Assembly: GCA_022841825.1 (NCBI GenBank) | Contig: JALHQT010000007.1 | Span: 284,957 to 348,956 of the forward strand | Length of the DNA: 64,000 nucleotides | Direction: 5' to 3' | From: Anaerolineae bacterium | GTDB lineage: Bacteria > Chloroflexota > Anaerolineae > Aggregatilineales > Phototrophicaceae | In this document: positions 54,041 through 62,802 of the stretch, piece by piece | Numbering within the stretch: the stretch's first letter is position 1 | Layout of the letters: each line of letters opens with the position of its first letter | Notes under the pieces: generated by a model | What the model was told of the DNA's origin: nothing | Database searches by the model: none | What the model saw: only the letters and a program-made list of their open reading frames with translations | Position numbers and translations under genes: made by a program

Positions 54041-54628
54041 ATGATGATGCGACTTCTCAGCCTTGGGCTGTTGATCGGGGTGCTGGCAGGATGCAGCGGC
54101 TTGGGACAAATCGTCGGCGGTGCCGTCCCGACGACGGGCGATACGCAGTTCGATGCCTCGGCTGCGCAGCGCTTCCTGCCCAACCTCTCGAACTATGGCT
54201 ATACGGCGACCGATGCTGCCAACATCACCAGCGCCATCACCTCGCTCGGCGGCAGCGCATCGCTCCTCACCGGCGACCCGGTGCTGGCGGGTGTCATCAG
54301 CCAGATTGACAGCATGATCGGCTGCTACAGCAATGTTGGCGCAGTCGCCGCGCGCATTTACACCCCGGCGAACCTCGGCAACATCCTCCAGGGGCAGGTG
54401 CCCAGCATCGGCGCGCTCGCCGTGCTCAACACCACGCGCGTCGCCAATAATCTGCTGCCCTGCGCCCTCGGCAGCAATGGCGCGCGGATGGGTGCGCAAA
54501 GCGCCACGCTCCAGCCGTGTGCCGGGAGCGGCTCGTTCGTGCGCGACGGCGAATCGCTGACCTACATCTTCGCCGCCTCCGACCAGAATCTCTGTCAGCT
54601 CTTTACGGCAGCGATGCCCGCCGCGTAG
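54041..54628 (+). CDS. Predicted lipoprotein, hypothetical
   Basis: 195 residues. Signal peptide with lipobox LIGVLAGC (Cys at about 18). The mature part is Gly/Ser/Ala-rich and has paired cysteines (about 102, 148, 166, 187) possibly in disulfides. No family recognised. First of three closely spaced extracytoplasmic genes. Confidence 0.75.
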   Translation: MMMRLLSLGLLIGVLAGCSGLGQIVGGAVPTTGDTQFDASAAQRFLPNLSNYGYTATDAANITSAITSLGGSASLLTGDPVLAGVISQIDSMIGCYSNVGAVAARIYTPANLGNILQGQVPSIGALAVLNTTRVANNLLPCALGSNGARMGAQSATLQPCAGSGSFVRDGESLTYIFAASDQNLCQLFTAAMPAA

Positions 54629-54643
54629 CGGGCACTCGACAAC

Positions 54644-55153
54644 ATGCTTCTGACTATCCTGCTTGCCCTGGCGCTCCTGCTCGCTGCCTGTGCGCCTGCC
54701 GAGCCGCCGCATACGCAGGCGATGGCGATCATCGAACCAGAGCCGCGCATCCTGATCTTCGAGCGCGAATTCACGCCGAACGAGATCGAGCAGGGGCGCG
54801 CGGTCTATGGGCAGCGCTGCGCCGCCTGTCATGGGGCGAACGGTGAGGGGCAGTTCCCCGCCGCGCCCCTCCAACCAGACGCGACCGGGCGCTATGGTGC
54901 GCCGCCCCACGATGGGACGGGGCACACCTGGCATCACAGCGACGCGCTGCTCATCGGCTATGTGACCGAAGGTGGCTTTGCCGATCCGAATCGCTTCTAT
55001 CCCATGCCGCCGTTCGGCACCGTCCTCAGCGAGGACGAAATCCTCCATGTCCTCGCCTACATCAAGACGTTGTGGGATGACGACCAGCGCGGACGGCAAC
55101 GCATGATGACGCTGGAAGAAGAGCGGCTGATGGAGGAGGCGAGCGGCGGCTAG
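54644..55153 (+). CDS. Cytochrome c lipoprotein (class I)
   Basis: 169 residues with lipobox LALLLAAC. Haem attachment CAACHG at about 62-67 in GQRCAACHGANGEGQ, and Met ligand candidate MPPFGTVLSEDEILHVLAYI near 130. Typical small electron carrier with PMPPF and ILHVLAYIKTLW. It is 15 bases after the lipoprotein gene and 104 before the putative selenoprotein gene. Confidence 0.92.
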   Translation: MLLTILLALALLLAACAPAEPPHTQAMAIIEPEPRILIFEREFTPNEIEQGRAVYGQRCAACHGANGEGQFPAAPLQPDATGRYGAPPHDGTGHTWHHSDALLIGYVTEGGFADPNRFYPMPPFGTVLSEDEILHVLAYIKTLWDDDQRGRQRMMTLEEERLMEEASGG

Positions 55154-55257
55154 TATCATCCTTCACCCGCAATCGTGTCATCTGACACGTTGACCGCGTC
55201 CGTCCTTCCTCATACGCTAGGCATACTACTGTGCCTGCTTCATCGGGGAGGAGATCT

Positions 55258-55734
55258 ATGAGCAAACGTAAGCAAGTGGCACAGCGCCCGGCATGGCTGC
55301 TGCCCGCTGTCGTCGCCGGGGCGGTCGTCATCGTCCTGGCAATCGCCACCGCGCTGCTGACGGTCGGGCGTCGTGAACCGTTTGTACCGGAAGTCGCGGG
55401 TGCGCCGCGCGCCGAATTCGACCAGACGCGCGTCGATCACGGCGTGGTCGCTTTCAACCAGCAGGTCGAAAGCGTCTATCGTGTCCGCAATGTCGGCGAC
55501 CAGCCGCTGCGTATCCTCGGGGAGCCGCGAGTCGAACTCGTGGAAGGGTGTTGACCGCCCAGAGCAGTCGTCAGTTCGACGACCATCCCGCCCGGAGAAG
55601 AAGCGACCGTCCTGCTGCGCTACTCGATGTCAGAAGGCATGGGCGGACCGCATGAGTTCCGCGTCCGTGTGCAGACGAATGACCCCACGCAGCCGGAAAT
55701 CGCGCTGACGTCAATTTCGGATTGGGGGACGTGA
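55258..55734 (+). CDS. Probable selenoprotein, DUF1573-like, with in-frame UGA (Sec99)
   Basis: Read with UGA as Sec, the product has 158 residues. ATG 55258 follows GGGGAGGAG. N-terminal anchor WLLPAVVAGAVVIVLAIA, then a DUF1573-type beta domain (HGVVAFNQQVESVYRVRNVG). UGA is at 55552-55554 in the context EGC-UGA-PP, so it makes a C-U pair where homologues of this type carry C-C. The frame continues without fault for 59 residues (VVSSTTIPPGEEATVLLRY, then VRVQTNDPTQPEIAL), which completes the domain. A hairpin 12 bases after the UGA matches a bacterial SECIS core. The C-U pair would face the outside and could work in thiol redox near the cytochrome c. Alternative: nonsense mutation (TGC/TGT to TGA). 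Confidence 0.7.
55567..55583 (+). promoter_or_regulatory. SECIS-like element
   Basis: 17-nt minihelix: 6-bp stem GTCGTC/GACGAC with loop AGTTC, holding the G-U expected in the apical loop. It starts 12 nt after UGA; the E. coli fdhF SECIS minihelix is also 17 nt, about 11 nt after its UGA. Confidence 0.6.
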
Positions 55735-55821
55735 GGCGCTAGCCCCCCATTCGCAGCAGTATTTTGCCTGTGCGCCCAGGGCGGTCGGCGTGTTCGACCG
55801 CCCTGGTTCTTTGCTGTTTCA

Positions 55822-56430
55822 TCAGCCACCCACCACGCGAAAGCCGAAGTTACGCCCCATCCCCCCGCGCGCCAGACTCACCCACAGCTCCGCCAGAGTC
55901 TCCAGCAGGCGCGCCTTGTCCAGCCCGCCAACATCAATCGGGCGGAAGCCAAGCTGCGAGACCAGCGGCATCACACTCGCCTTGCCCACGCCGTCACCCG
56001 CGATGAACATGCTCAACTGCTCACCGTCGATCTGTCCGTGCGGCATCTGTTCCGCGCCAATCGTATTGAACGCCTTGACGACATGCGCGCCCACGGCGAG
56101 CGCTGCCAGATCTTCCGCCGCCGATTTGCCCGACACCGACGCGCCAAAGCGATTGGTGGCATCGATCACGATCTTGCCCGACCAATCGCCCGCGCCCGCC
56201 ACGACGGATGGCAGGTAGTCCCAGCGGATCGCGATGACGATCACCTCGCCAAATGCGAGTGTCTCGCTCGGCGTGCCCGCGCGCGCGTTCGCGCCTGCCG
56301 CCGCCACCAGCGCCATCATCTCCGCACTGCCCGGCTCACGCGAGCTGAACATGACCTGATGTCCATGACTCGCCCACGCCGTTCCCAAGCTCGTGCCCAC
56401 CGTACCTGATCCGATCATCCCGATGCGCAT
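55822..56430 (-). CDS. NADP oxidoreductase, coenzyme F420-dependent type
   Basis: 202 residues from ATG 56430, preceded by AAAGG. MRIGMIGSGTVGTSLGTAWASHGHQV is the NADP Rossmann loop (GSGTVG), with FSSREPGS next. VKAFNTIGAEQMPHG and FIAGD fit the F420-dependent NADP reductase family. Many members with this start use NADP only. Substrate unknown. Confidence 0.87.
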   Translation of the reverse strand: MRIGMIGSGTVGTSLGTAWASHGHQVMFSSREPGSAEMMALVAAAGANARAGTPSETLAFGEVIVIAIRWDYLPSVVAGAGDWSGKIVIDATNRFGASVSGKSAAEDLAALAVGAHVVKAFNTIGAEQMPHGQIDGEQLSMFIAGDGVGKASVMPLVSQLGFRPIDVGGLDKARLLETLAELWVSLARGGMGRNFGFRVVGG

Positions 56431-56578
56431 GGTCTTCGCCTTTCGGTCAATAGCCTGAATTTGCACATGATGATGGGGGAAAGAGCGCGCCGTCGCAAGC
56501 TGGTCGTTCGATGAGTCATCATCGCTGCTTATGCAAACAAAAGGGGCGCATGTTACTGCGCCCCCTGATCAGCGTGGC

Positions 56579-56641
56579 ACGGACGCCATGAATGGCGTCC
56601 CTGCATCCACGATCCTGTAGGGACGGCATTCATGCCGTCCG
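56579..56641. repeat. Two family A palindromes after the S1 gene
   Basis: GGACGCCATGAATGGCGTCC and GGACGGCATTCATGCCGTCC in opposite orders around GTAG. A 16-bp tandem repeat (GTTTAACCCGGCTCTA twice, 56641-56672) follows, and its second copy holds the S1 stop codon. Confidence 0.75.
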
Positions 56642-56669
56642 TTTAACCCGGCTCTAGTTTAACCCGGCT

Positions 56670-58253
56670 CTAGTTTCCCCAGTCGCGGTCGAGATACTCC
56701 GCCGAGTTCACGCGCTTGAGGCTTAAGCCCAAACGCCGTTCCTTGACATCAATCTTGACCACGCGAAGCGTCAGCTTGTCGTTCTCGTTGACGACTTCCC
56801 GCGGGGTGTTGACGCGCCGCTCGCTCAACTCGGAGATGTGGATCAAGCCCTCGATCTCCGGCATATCGACCAACTGCACGAACGCGCCGAACTTGGTCAG
56901 CTTGGTGACGATGCCCTGAACGAGCTGCCCGACTTCGTAAGACACCGCGATGGTATCCCAGGGGTCGGGGCGCTGGCGCTTCATGCTCAAGCCGATGCGC
57001 TTGTGCTCTTTGTCGATGCTGATGACTTCGACCTTGACCTCTTCGCCCGGCTTGAGCGCGTCACGCGGGTGCGTGACATGCTGCCAGGAAATCTCGGTCA
57101 GATGCACCAGACCTTCGGCACCGCCAATATCGACGAACGCGCCGAAGTCTTCCAGCGAGACGACGCGCCCGGTGCGGACTTCGCCGACGGTGAGCTGGTT
57201 GACCAGCGCTTCCTTGCGCTTCTCGCGCGATTCGCGCGATGCCATACGCTCGGAAAGGATCAGGCGATTACGCTGACGATCCACTTCCATCACCTTGATG
57301 GTGATTGCCTCGTTGATCATCTTGCTGTAGTGTTCTTCCGGCGTCTCGTTTTCACCGGGACGGCGGCGGTCGCCGCTCAACTGGCTTTGGGGGATGAACC
57401 CACGCAGCCGACCGAAGCGCGCGATCAAACCGCCCTTGTTGTAACCGGCGATGCGCGTCTCATACGGGTCCTGCGATTGACGGTATTCCTCCGCCTGCTT
57501 CCAATCGAGTTCTTCGAGCGCGCGGTTGATCGAGACGATGACGCGACCATCCTTGTCGTGCGGATTGACGACGTAGACGGTCACCGGCTCGCCGACCTTG
57601 AGCGCCTCCAGGTTCTGACGGCTCATCTTCTCGATTTCGTGCGAGGTGATGATCCCCTCGACCCCTTCTTTGATCTGGGCAACGATCTGCACAGGCGAGG
57701 TCGAGACGATGGTCGCTTCGACCACATCGCCGCGCTTCAACCCAGAGGGTGAGACGGCGGGCGCGGCAGCCTCCACAGCAGACGGCGCAGCATCTCCTAC
57801 GGGTTCGGCTGCGGCTTCTGATGTCGAGGGCGTCTCGTCGGTCACCTCGGCGGAGGGTTCCGGCGCGGCAGCGGGTTCGGCTGCGACGTCTGATGTTGAG
57901 GGCGGCTCATCGGTCACCTCGGCGAGGGGTTCCGGCACGGCACCAGGTTCCTCGCTTGCGTGCGCGGCGGCTGCCGGCGCGGGCGTGGACTCAGCAGGGC
58001 TGACCTCCGCAGGTGCGCTTTGGCTGGCGTCGTCGCCCTGCGCTTCCGCGATCACCTCAGGCTCTGGGGCTTCGGCGCTGGCGGCGGCGGTTGTAACGTG
58101 GTTCACGGATTCCGCCGATTCAGGGGCACTTTCGACGGGCGCTGTCTCGCTTACAGCCTCGGCTGTAGGCGAAGTCGGCATCTGCTCTGCTGGTTCCACC
58201 GGGGCGTCCCCTACCTGCCCGGCATCACTCAGCCCTGCTTTGTTGAGATCCAT
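56670..58253 (-). CDS. rpsA: S1-type RNA-binding protein with acidic Pro/Ala N-terminus
   Basis: 527 residues from ATG 58253, preceded by AAGG. Four S1/OB folds: VEATIVSTSPVQIVAQIKEG (about 180-245), a weaker second (about 260-335), RTGRVVSLEDFGAFVDIGGAEGLVHLTE (about 360-430) and VQGIVTKLTKFGAFVQL (about 445-520). The last two are the most canonical. The first ~170 residues are disordered, with two imperfect units of EVTDE(P/T)PSTS. Likely ribosomal protein S1, binding mRNA at initiation; fewer domains than the six of E. coli but typical of other phyla. Confidence 0.85.
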   Translation of the reverse strand: MDLNKAGLSDAGQVGDAPVEPAEQMPTSPTAEAVSETAPVESAPESAESVNHVTTAAASAEAPEPEVIAEAQGDDASQSAPAEVSPAESTPAPAAAAHASEEPGAVPEPLAEVTDEPPSTSDVAAEPAAAPEPSAEVTDETPSTSEAAAEPVGDAAPSAVEAAAPAVSPSGLKRGDVVEATIVSTSPVQIVAQIKEGVEGIITSHEIEKMSRQNLEALKVGEPVTVYVVNPHDKDGRVIVSINRALEELDWKQAEEYRQSQDPYETRIAGYNKGGLIARFGRLRGFIPQSQLSGDRRRPGENETPEEHYSKMINEAITIKVMEVDRQRNRLILSERMASRESREKRKEALVNQLTVGEVRTGRVVSLEDFGAFVDIGGAEGLVHLTEISWQHVTHPRDALKPGEEVKVEVISIDKEHKRIGLSMKRQRPDPWDTIAVSYEVGQLVQGIVTKLTKFGAFVQLVDMPEIEGLIHISELSERRVNTPREVVNENDKLTLRVVKIDVKERRLGLSLKRVNSAEYLDRDWGN

Positions 58254-58341
58254 ACGACCTTGTCTCCCGAAAGGGTGGCTACGGCGCAGGATTATACCGA
58301 GGGTGGTTAGTGCGCGCAAACACTCGATATGCGCAGGTATC

Positions 58342-61300
58342 CTAGCTGACCCGATCTGCTTCCAGCGCAGCACCAATTCGCCGGAAGATCTCGCGGGCTT
58401 CCTGCCGCAGCGTTTCCGCGCGTTCGGCGCTGCCCTGCGCGGCTTCGTAGCGCGCCCAGGCGGTGAGCGTGCGCGCGCGCTCACCTTCCATCTTGCTTTC
58501 TTCGCTGATGCGCAGGCTTTCGCCGTACGCGCCGGGCGCGTCCCACGTCCTGCCATCCAGATCGACCGAGATCCCCATGCGGGCGATGACCTCGCCCAGC
58601 GCGCGCCAGCCTGCCGAAAGAAACTCCGGCGACTCCACCTCTTTTGCCAGCGCCAGCGATTTGAGCGCAGATTGCAGGGCGGAGCCTGGCTTGAAGAGCG
58701 CGAGCTGCGTTTCTGCCAGGAAGCGGTGCGTCTCGGCAAGCTGCCCGAAGCCGACCGACTTCGCCATCTCGATCACCTGCGTCAGGTGGGTTTCCGCCGC
58801 TTTCAGATCGCCCAGGTGCAGGCACGCGCCGCCCAGGTTGCTCAGGTAGAGCATTTCCGCATCGCGCAGCCCGATCTCACGCGCGATGCGCAGCGCCTCC
58901 TGGTAGCCGTCGAACGCCGCGCGGAAATCGCCACGCGCATCCGCGACCGCCCCCACGTTGCTGATGAGCGCCATCGCCTGGCTGCGGTCACCCAGATCCT
59001 GCTGGATTTCCGAGGCACGGGCGAAGTGCTGCCCTGCCTGCTCGTAATTTCCCAGCGTGTACTGAATGCCACCCATCATGTTCAGGCACTGCGCCATCAG
59101 CGGGCGATGGTTGAGCGGCGTGCAGATCGTCAGCACCTCATCGGCAATCGCCAGCGCCGCGTCAAATTCGCCCGTGCGGAAGGCGTTCCAGCCTTTGACG
59201 AAGATCGACTGCGCGATCTTCAGGCGCAGGTCATGGGCACGGGCGATCTTTTCGGCTGCGCCAGCGCTTTCGGTCGCACCATGAAAGTCGCCCTGATAGA
59301 TCAGCGCGGTGCTGATGCCGAGGTGCGCCTGCGCCTGCCCCATCGCGTCGCCTGCCTGTTCAGCGCTGGCAGCCATCCGCCTGAAGATGGTGATGGCGTC
59401 GTCATATTCCGCCTGCCAGTTCAGCATCGTCCCCAGCCCATCGAGAACCTGCAAGCGGCTTTCGCTCACCTCCGCGCTGGCAGGCGCGTGTTCCAGAGCG
59501 GCGCGATAATAACTGATGGCTGCCTGTGGTGCGTAGGACGCCTGCGCGTGTTTGCCCGCGCGTTCCAGCCAGGGCACCGCGGCGAGCAGATCGCCCGCTT
59601 CTTCGTAATGATCCGCGATGAGCGCGGCGTACTCAGTCAGTTCGTCAGCGTGCAGCACTTGCAGGCTCTCCGCCACCTGGCGATGGAGCGCCCGACGTTC
59701 GTCGTCGGTCAGCCCGACGAGGATGCCCTCGCGCAGCTTGTCGTGCGCGAACTGCCAGCGCTCGTTGTGAACGTCCAGCACGGCGGCGTTGGTGCAGGCG
59801 GTCAGCCACTCATCCCACTGCGCATCGGTCGTGGCGGGACTCAGCGCCGCCAGCAGCTTGAGGTCGAGCTGGCGTCCGGCGGTCGCCGCCAGGCGCAGCA
59901 GCGCGCGGTCGCCATCGCCGACCCGACTCAGGCGGCGCTGGATGACCTGCTGAATGCCACCCGCAAAGACATGATCCGGCAGCGCGGCGCTCCCGACCTT
60001 GCCCAGGCTGCCTGCTTCTTCCGCCAGCGCGCGCATGACTTCGACCAGGAAGAAGACATTGCCCTCGGTCTCTTTCTTGAGCAGCGCGATTAGTTGGGGC
60101 TGCTTGCCTTGTTCGCCGAGCATCGAGGTCGTCAACTGGACGATGCCCTCATCGCCGAGACGTTCCAGTTGGATGACCTGCGCGCCGGGGAGTTCGTCCG
60201 GCAGTGCGGGACGCTCGTCGTTGCGGTAGTCGCCCAGGATCAGCAGCGGGAGCGTTTCCGTGAGGGGGATGAGGATACGCAGGACATCCAGGCTCTCGAC
60301 CATCCATTGCAGGTCTTCCAGGATCAGCACGACGGGCTGCTTCTGGTCGCGGAACAGATCGACTATCGCCTGCAAGAGGCGCTGCTGCCCCGCCGCGCCA
60401 TCCAACTGCGGGATGGGCGGCACGCTGCGCCCCAGCAGCTCGCCAATATCGGGGATGACCTGTTCGAGGACGCCCACCTCAAAGTCCTTCAGGTCGCTGG
60501 AGAGCGCGAGACGACGCAGCGGCTGCCGCCAGGCATGATATGCCAAGCCGCCTTCCAGCACGCCCTGTCCTTGCAGCACCTGCGCGCCCTTGACCAGCGC
60601 GAGCGTGCGGATTTCGCTCAACAGGCGCGACTTGCCCGCGCCGCTTTCGCCGCCGATCAGCCAGGTGCTGCCGCGCCCCGCCAGCGCGCCGGACAGCGCG
60701 TCCTTCAGGCGGGCGAGTTCGCTCTCGCGCCCGATGAACTGCGCCGCTTTGAGGAAGCTTTCGCGGATGGCGATGCTTTCCGGCGGCGCGGGCTGGTCAA
60801 TCGCGGCGCTCAGGGCGGCGATGACCTCATGAGCGGTCTGGTAGCGGTCGTCCGGGTTTTTGGCGAGCAGCCGCGCGATGATGAACGGCAGGTCGGACGG
60901 CGACTCCAGTTGCAGCAGAGTGACCGGCTTCTGCAGGATGTCATTCATCAACAGCGCCAGGCTCTCCTTATTGAAAGGATGCCGCCCTGCGAACAGCTCG
61001 TATGCCATCATGCCGATGGCGTAAAGATCCACGCGCTCGGTGATATCGCCGCCGAGCAGCACCTCCGGTGCCATGTAGGCAAAGGTGCCGGAGATCGTGT
61101 CATCGTCCTGGCGTGTATCGCGCAGCAGCGCCAAGCCGAAATCGAGGATTTTGACCTCATTCTCGGTCGTGACGAGGATGTTTTCCGGCTTCAGGTCGCG
61201 GTGGATGATGCCGCGCCGATGCGTATACGCCAGCGCCTCCAGCGCCTGGATCAGCAGCCCGACGCGCTCATGCAGTGTGGCATCCCTGGCGGCAGCGAGG

Positions 61301-61620
61301 AAGTAGCGCGGCTTTTCCAGCAGCGTCATGGTGAAGTACGGGTTTCGCTCGGCGTCAAAGCCGTAATCCAGCACGCTGATGATGTGGGGGTGATGGAGCG
61401 AGGCGAGCATCTGGAACTCATTCGCCAGCGCCATCCGCGTCTGTGTGTAGCCAGCTTCGGTCCCAGGATCAGCTTTGCCCAGGTTGAGCACACGTTTAAG
61501 GGCGACCGTCTGGCGGTTCAGGTGGTCAAAAGCGCGGTAGACGACGCCCATCCCGCCCTCGCCAAGCTGCGTGATCAATTGGTAGCGATTGCTGATGATC
61601 GGATGTTCGTGAGGTGTCAT
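58342..61620 (-). CDS. Ser/Thr protein kinase with AAA ATPase and TPR regions
   Basis: 1092 residues from ATG 61620 (TTG at 61641 also possible). Kinase domain 12-280: LGEGGMGVVYRAF, VALKRV, HRDLKPENIL, ILDFGLALL, YMAPEVLLGG, all catalytic. ATPase domain from about 300: IGGESGAGKSRLL (Walker A near 330) and VVLILEDLQWM (Walker B). Then TPR-like helical repeats (e.g. AQAHLGISTALIYQGDFHGATES), about 680-1080. This is the PknK/AAA_16 architecture, a stress or carbon-state signalling hub. No DNA-binding domain at the end. Confidence 0.93.
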   Translation of the reverse strand: MTPHEHPIISNRYQLITQLGEGGMGVVYRAFDHLNRQTVALKRVLNLGKADPGTEAGYTQTRMALANEFQMLASLHHPHIISVLDYGFDAERNPYFTMTLLEKPRYFLAAARDATLHERVGLLIQALEALAYTHRRGIIHRDLKPENILVTTENEVKILDFGLALLRDTRQDDDTISGTFAYMAPEVLLGGDITERVDLYAIGMMAYELFAGRHPFNKESLALLMNDILQKPVTLLQLESPSDLPFIIARLLAKNPDDRYQTAHEVIAALSAAIDQPAPPESIAIRESFLKAAQFIGRESELARLKDALSGALAGRGSTWLIGGESGAGKSRLLSEIRTLALVKGAQVLQGQGVLEGGLAYHAWRQPLRRLALSSDLKDFEVGVLEQVIPDIGELLGRSVPPIPQLDGAAGQQRLLQAIVDLFRDQKQPVVLILEDLQWMVESLDVLRILIPLTETLPLLILGDYRNDERPALPDELPGAQVIQLERLGDEGIVQLTTSMLGEQGKQPQLIALLKKETEGNVFFLVEVMRALAEEAGSLGKVGSAALPDHVFAGGIQQVIQRRLSRVGDGDRALLRLAATAGRQLDLKLLAALSPATTDAQWDEWLTACTNAAVLDVHNERWQFAHDKLREGILVGLTDDERRALHRQVAESLQVLHADELTEYAALIADHYEEAGDLLAAVPWLERAGKHAQASYAPQAAISYYRAALEHAPASAEVSESRLQVLDGLGTMLNWQAEYDDAITIFRRMAASAEQAGDAMGQAQAHLGISTALIYQGDFHGATESAGAAEKIARAHDLRLKIAQSIFVKGWNAFRTGEFDAALAIADEVLTICTPLNHRPLMAQCLNMMGGIQYTLGNYEQAGQHFARASEIQQDLGDRSQAMALISNVGAVADARGDFRAAFDGYQEALRIAREIGLRDAEMLYLSNLGGACLHLGDLKAAETHLTQVIEMAKSVGFGQLAETHRFLAETQLALFKPGSALQSALKSLALAKEVESPEFLSAGWRALGEVIARMGISVDLDGRTWDAPGAYGESLRISEESKMEGERARTLTAWARYEAAQGSAERAETLRQEAREIFRRIGAALEADRVS

Positions 61621-61815
61621 GGGCAAAAATCCAACCGGCAAGAAAAATATCTACGCAGTATACGGCAAATCTGCGCCGCTTCCCCACTCACACCGTTAGA
61701 AATTCGTCGAATTCGTACGAATCCTCAAACATTACGGTCGCTGTAAGGCGATTGTAACGTGAGGGGGACTAGAACTACGCTTGGGATTACTCTCTTAAAT
61801 GAGGAGTGGGGGAAG

Positions 61816-62352
61816 ATGCAAAAGAGACTGCTTACGATTCTGGTCGCTGTGTTGATTCTGGTCGCAACCGTGATGCCCGTTTATGCGGCGATCAGCGGGG
61901 TCTTCAGCTTTGGGCGCGGCTCATTCATCCTGAGCGGCGTCATTCGCGGGTTGGGCAACACCGACAATAACGAAACGGTCACCGTGCTGACCGCACGAGC
62001 CATTGTGTATGCCGAGTGCGTCAATCGGGGCGGCAATGTCGCGCCGGGACGCAATCCGCTGCGCCTGAGCGTCACGCTGACTTCTGCGCCGCTCCAGGCG
62101 GACAGCAACGGCAACGCCGACGTCTACATTCGTATCCCAGATCCGTCGCTCATTTCGCCGACGCCGATCAGTCCGTCGCCGAAAGAAGCGGGCTGCCCGA
62201 ATGGCAACTGGACGGTACGCGGCATTCTCCCGGCATCGGCGCGCTGGCAATCCGCCCAGGTCGTCGTGCTGCGGAATGGCGAATCGGAACTCGCCGAGAA
62301 CTTCGCCTGCTCGGATAACGGGACGACGCTCACCTGCTTCCCTGCTGGGTAA
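61816..62352 (+). CDS. Secreted hypothetical protein, 178 aa
   Basis: ATG 61816 follows GGGGGAAG. Signal peptide LLTILVAVLILVATVMPVYA. The rest is beta-rich with ILSGVIRGLGNTDNNETVTVL and four cysteines. No family recognised. Confidence 0.75.
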   Translation: MQKRLLTILVAVLILVATVMPVYAAISGVFSFGRGSFILSGVIRGLGNTDNNETVTVLTARAIVYAECVNRGGNVAPGRNPLRLSVTLTSAPLQADSNGNADVYIRIPDPSLISPTPISPSPKEAGCPNGNWTVRGILPASARWQSAQVVVLRNGESELAENFACSDNGTTLTCFPAG

Positions 62353-62368
62353 AGCTGCGTCCGCGTAG

Positions 62369-62390
62369 ACAAGGGGCTTAAGCCCCTTGT
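62369..62390. terminator. Perfect 22-bp palindrome between convergent genes
   Basis: ACAAGGGGCTT and its exact inverse, AAGCCCCTTGT. No T-tract; likely a bidirectional terminator or intergenic palindrome. Confidence 0.45.
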
Positions 62391-62421
62391 CCTCAGTTCA
62401 AACGCTCAATTGTGAGATGGC

Positions 62422-62802
62422 TCACACGCCATCTCCTTCAGACATATCCCGCGTGGCGACGACATCGACGCCAAGCCCTCGAATGTTGCCGACGACTACA
62501 TCGCCCAGGCGGATGGGCGCGCGCATCACCACGCTCCGCAGCGCGGCATAGACGGCGCGCTCGTGCTCTTTTGGCACCGCCGCCGTCGTCTTGACGGGCA
62601 GTCGTGCCCAGCGTCCATTCGTGATGGCGACCGTCGTGGTGACCATGCGGCGCGGGTCGGTGTGTTCCTGGAGCGCGTACTCCTCGCCGCGCTTGCAGGA
62701 GAACCCACGCACGGCGACGATCTGGGCGTCCTCTTCTTCGACTTCCAGGCGGCAGCCGAGGGGACAGCCAATACACAGGTAGGTGGTGATCGTGCTGGTC
62801 AT
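62422..62802 (-). CDS. DUF1667 Fe-S-type protein
   Basis: 126 residues. [12 protein letters not shown] (10-21) and [11 protein letters not shown] (33-43) give the four cysteines of DUF1667, likely an iron-sulfur or redox partner. ATG overlaps the stop of the next gene upstream (62799). Such proteins accompany FAD-linked glycerol-3-phosphate-dehydrogenase-type enzymes. Confidence 0.88.
   Translation of the reverse strand: MTSTITTYLCIGCPLGCRLEVEEEDAQIVAVRGFSCKRGEEYALQEHTDPRRMVTTTVAITNGRWARLPVKTTAAVPKEHERAVYAALRSVVMRAPIRLGDVVVGNIRGLGVDVVATRDMSEGDGV

Noticed and set aside
55258-55734. DUF1573-like gene as a simple pseudogene
   Set aside because: Only one stop, clean frame afterwards, C-UGA context and a properly placed hairpin favour selenocysteine; kept as the alternative until sel genes are checked.
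57646-60093. Long open frame (815 codons) antisense to S1 and the kinase
   Set aside because: High-GC antisense shadow; no ribosome site and no domain; the minus strand has two clear families.
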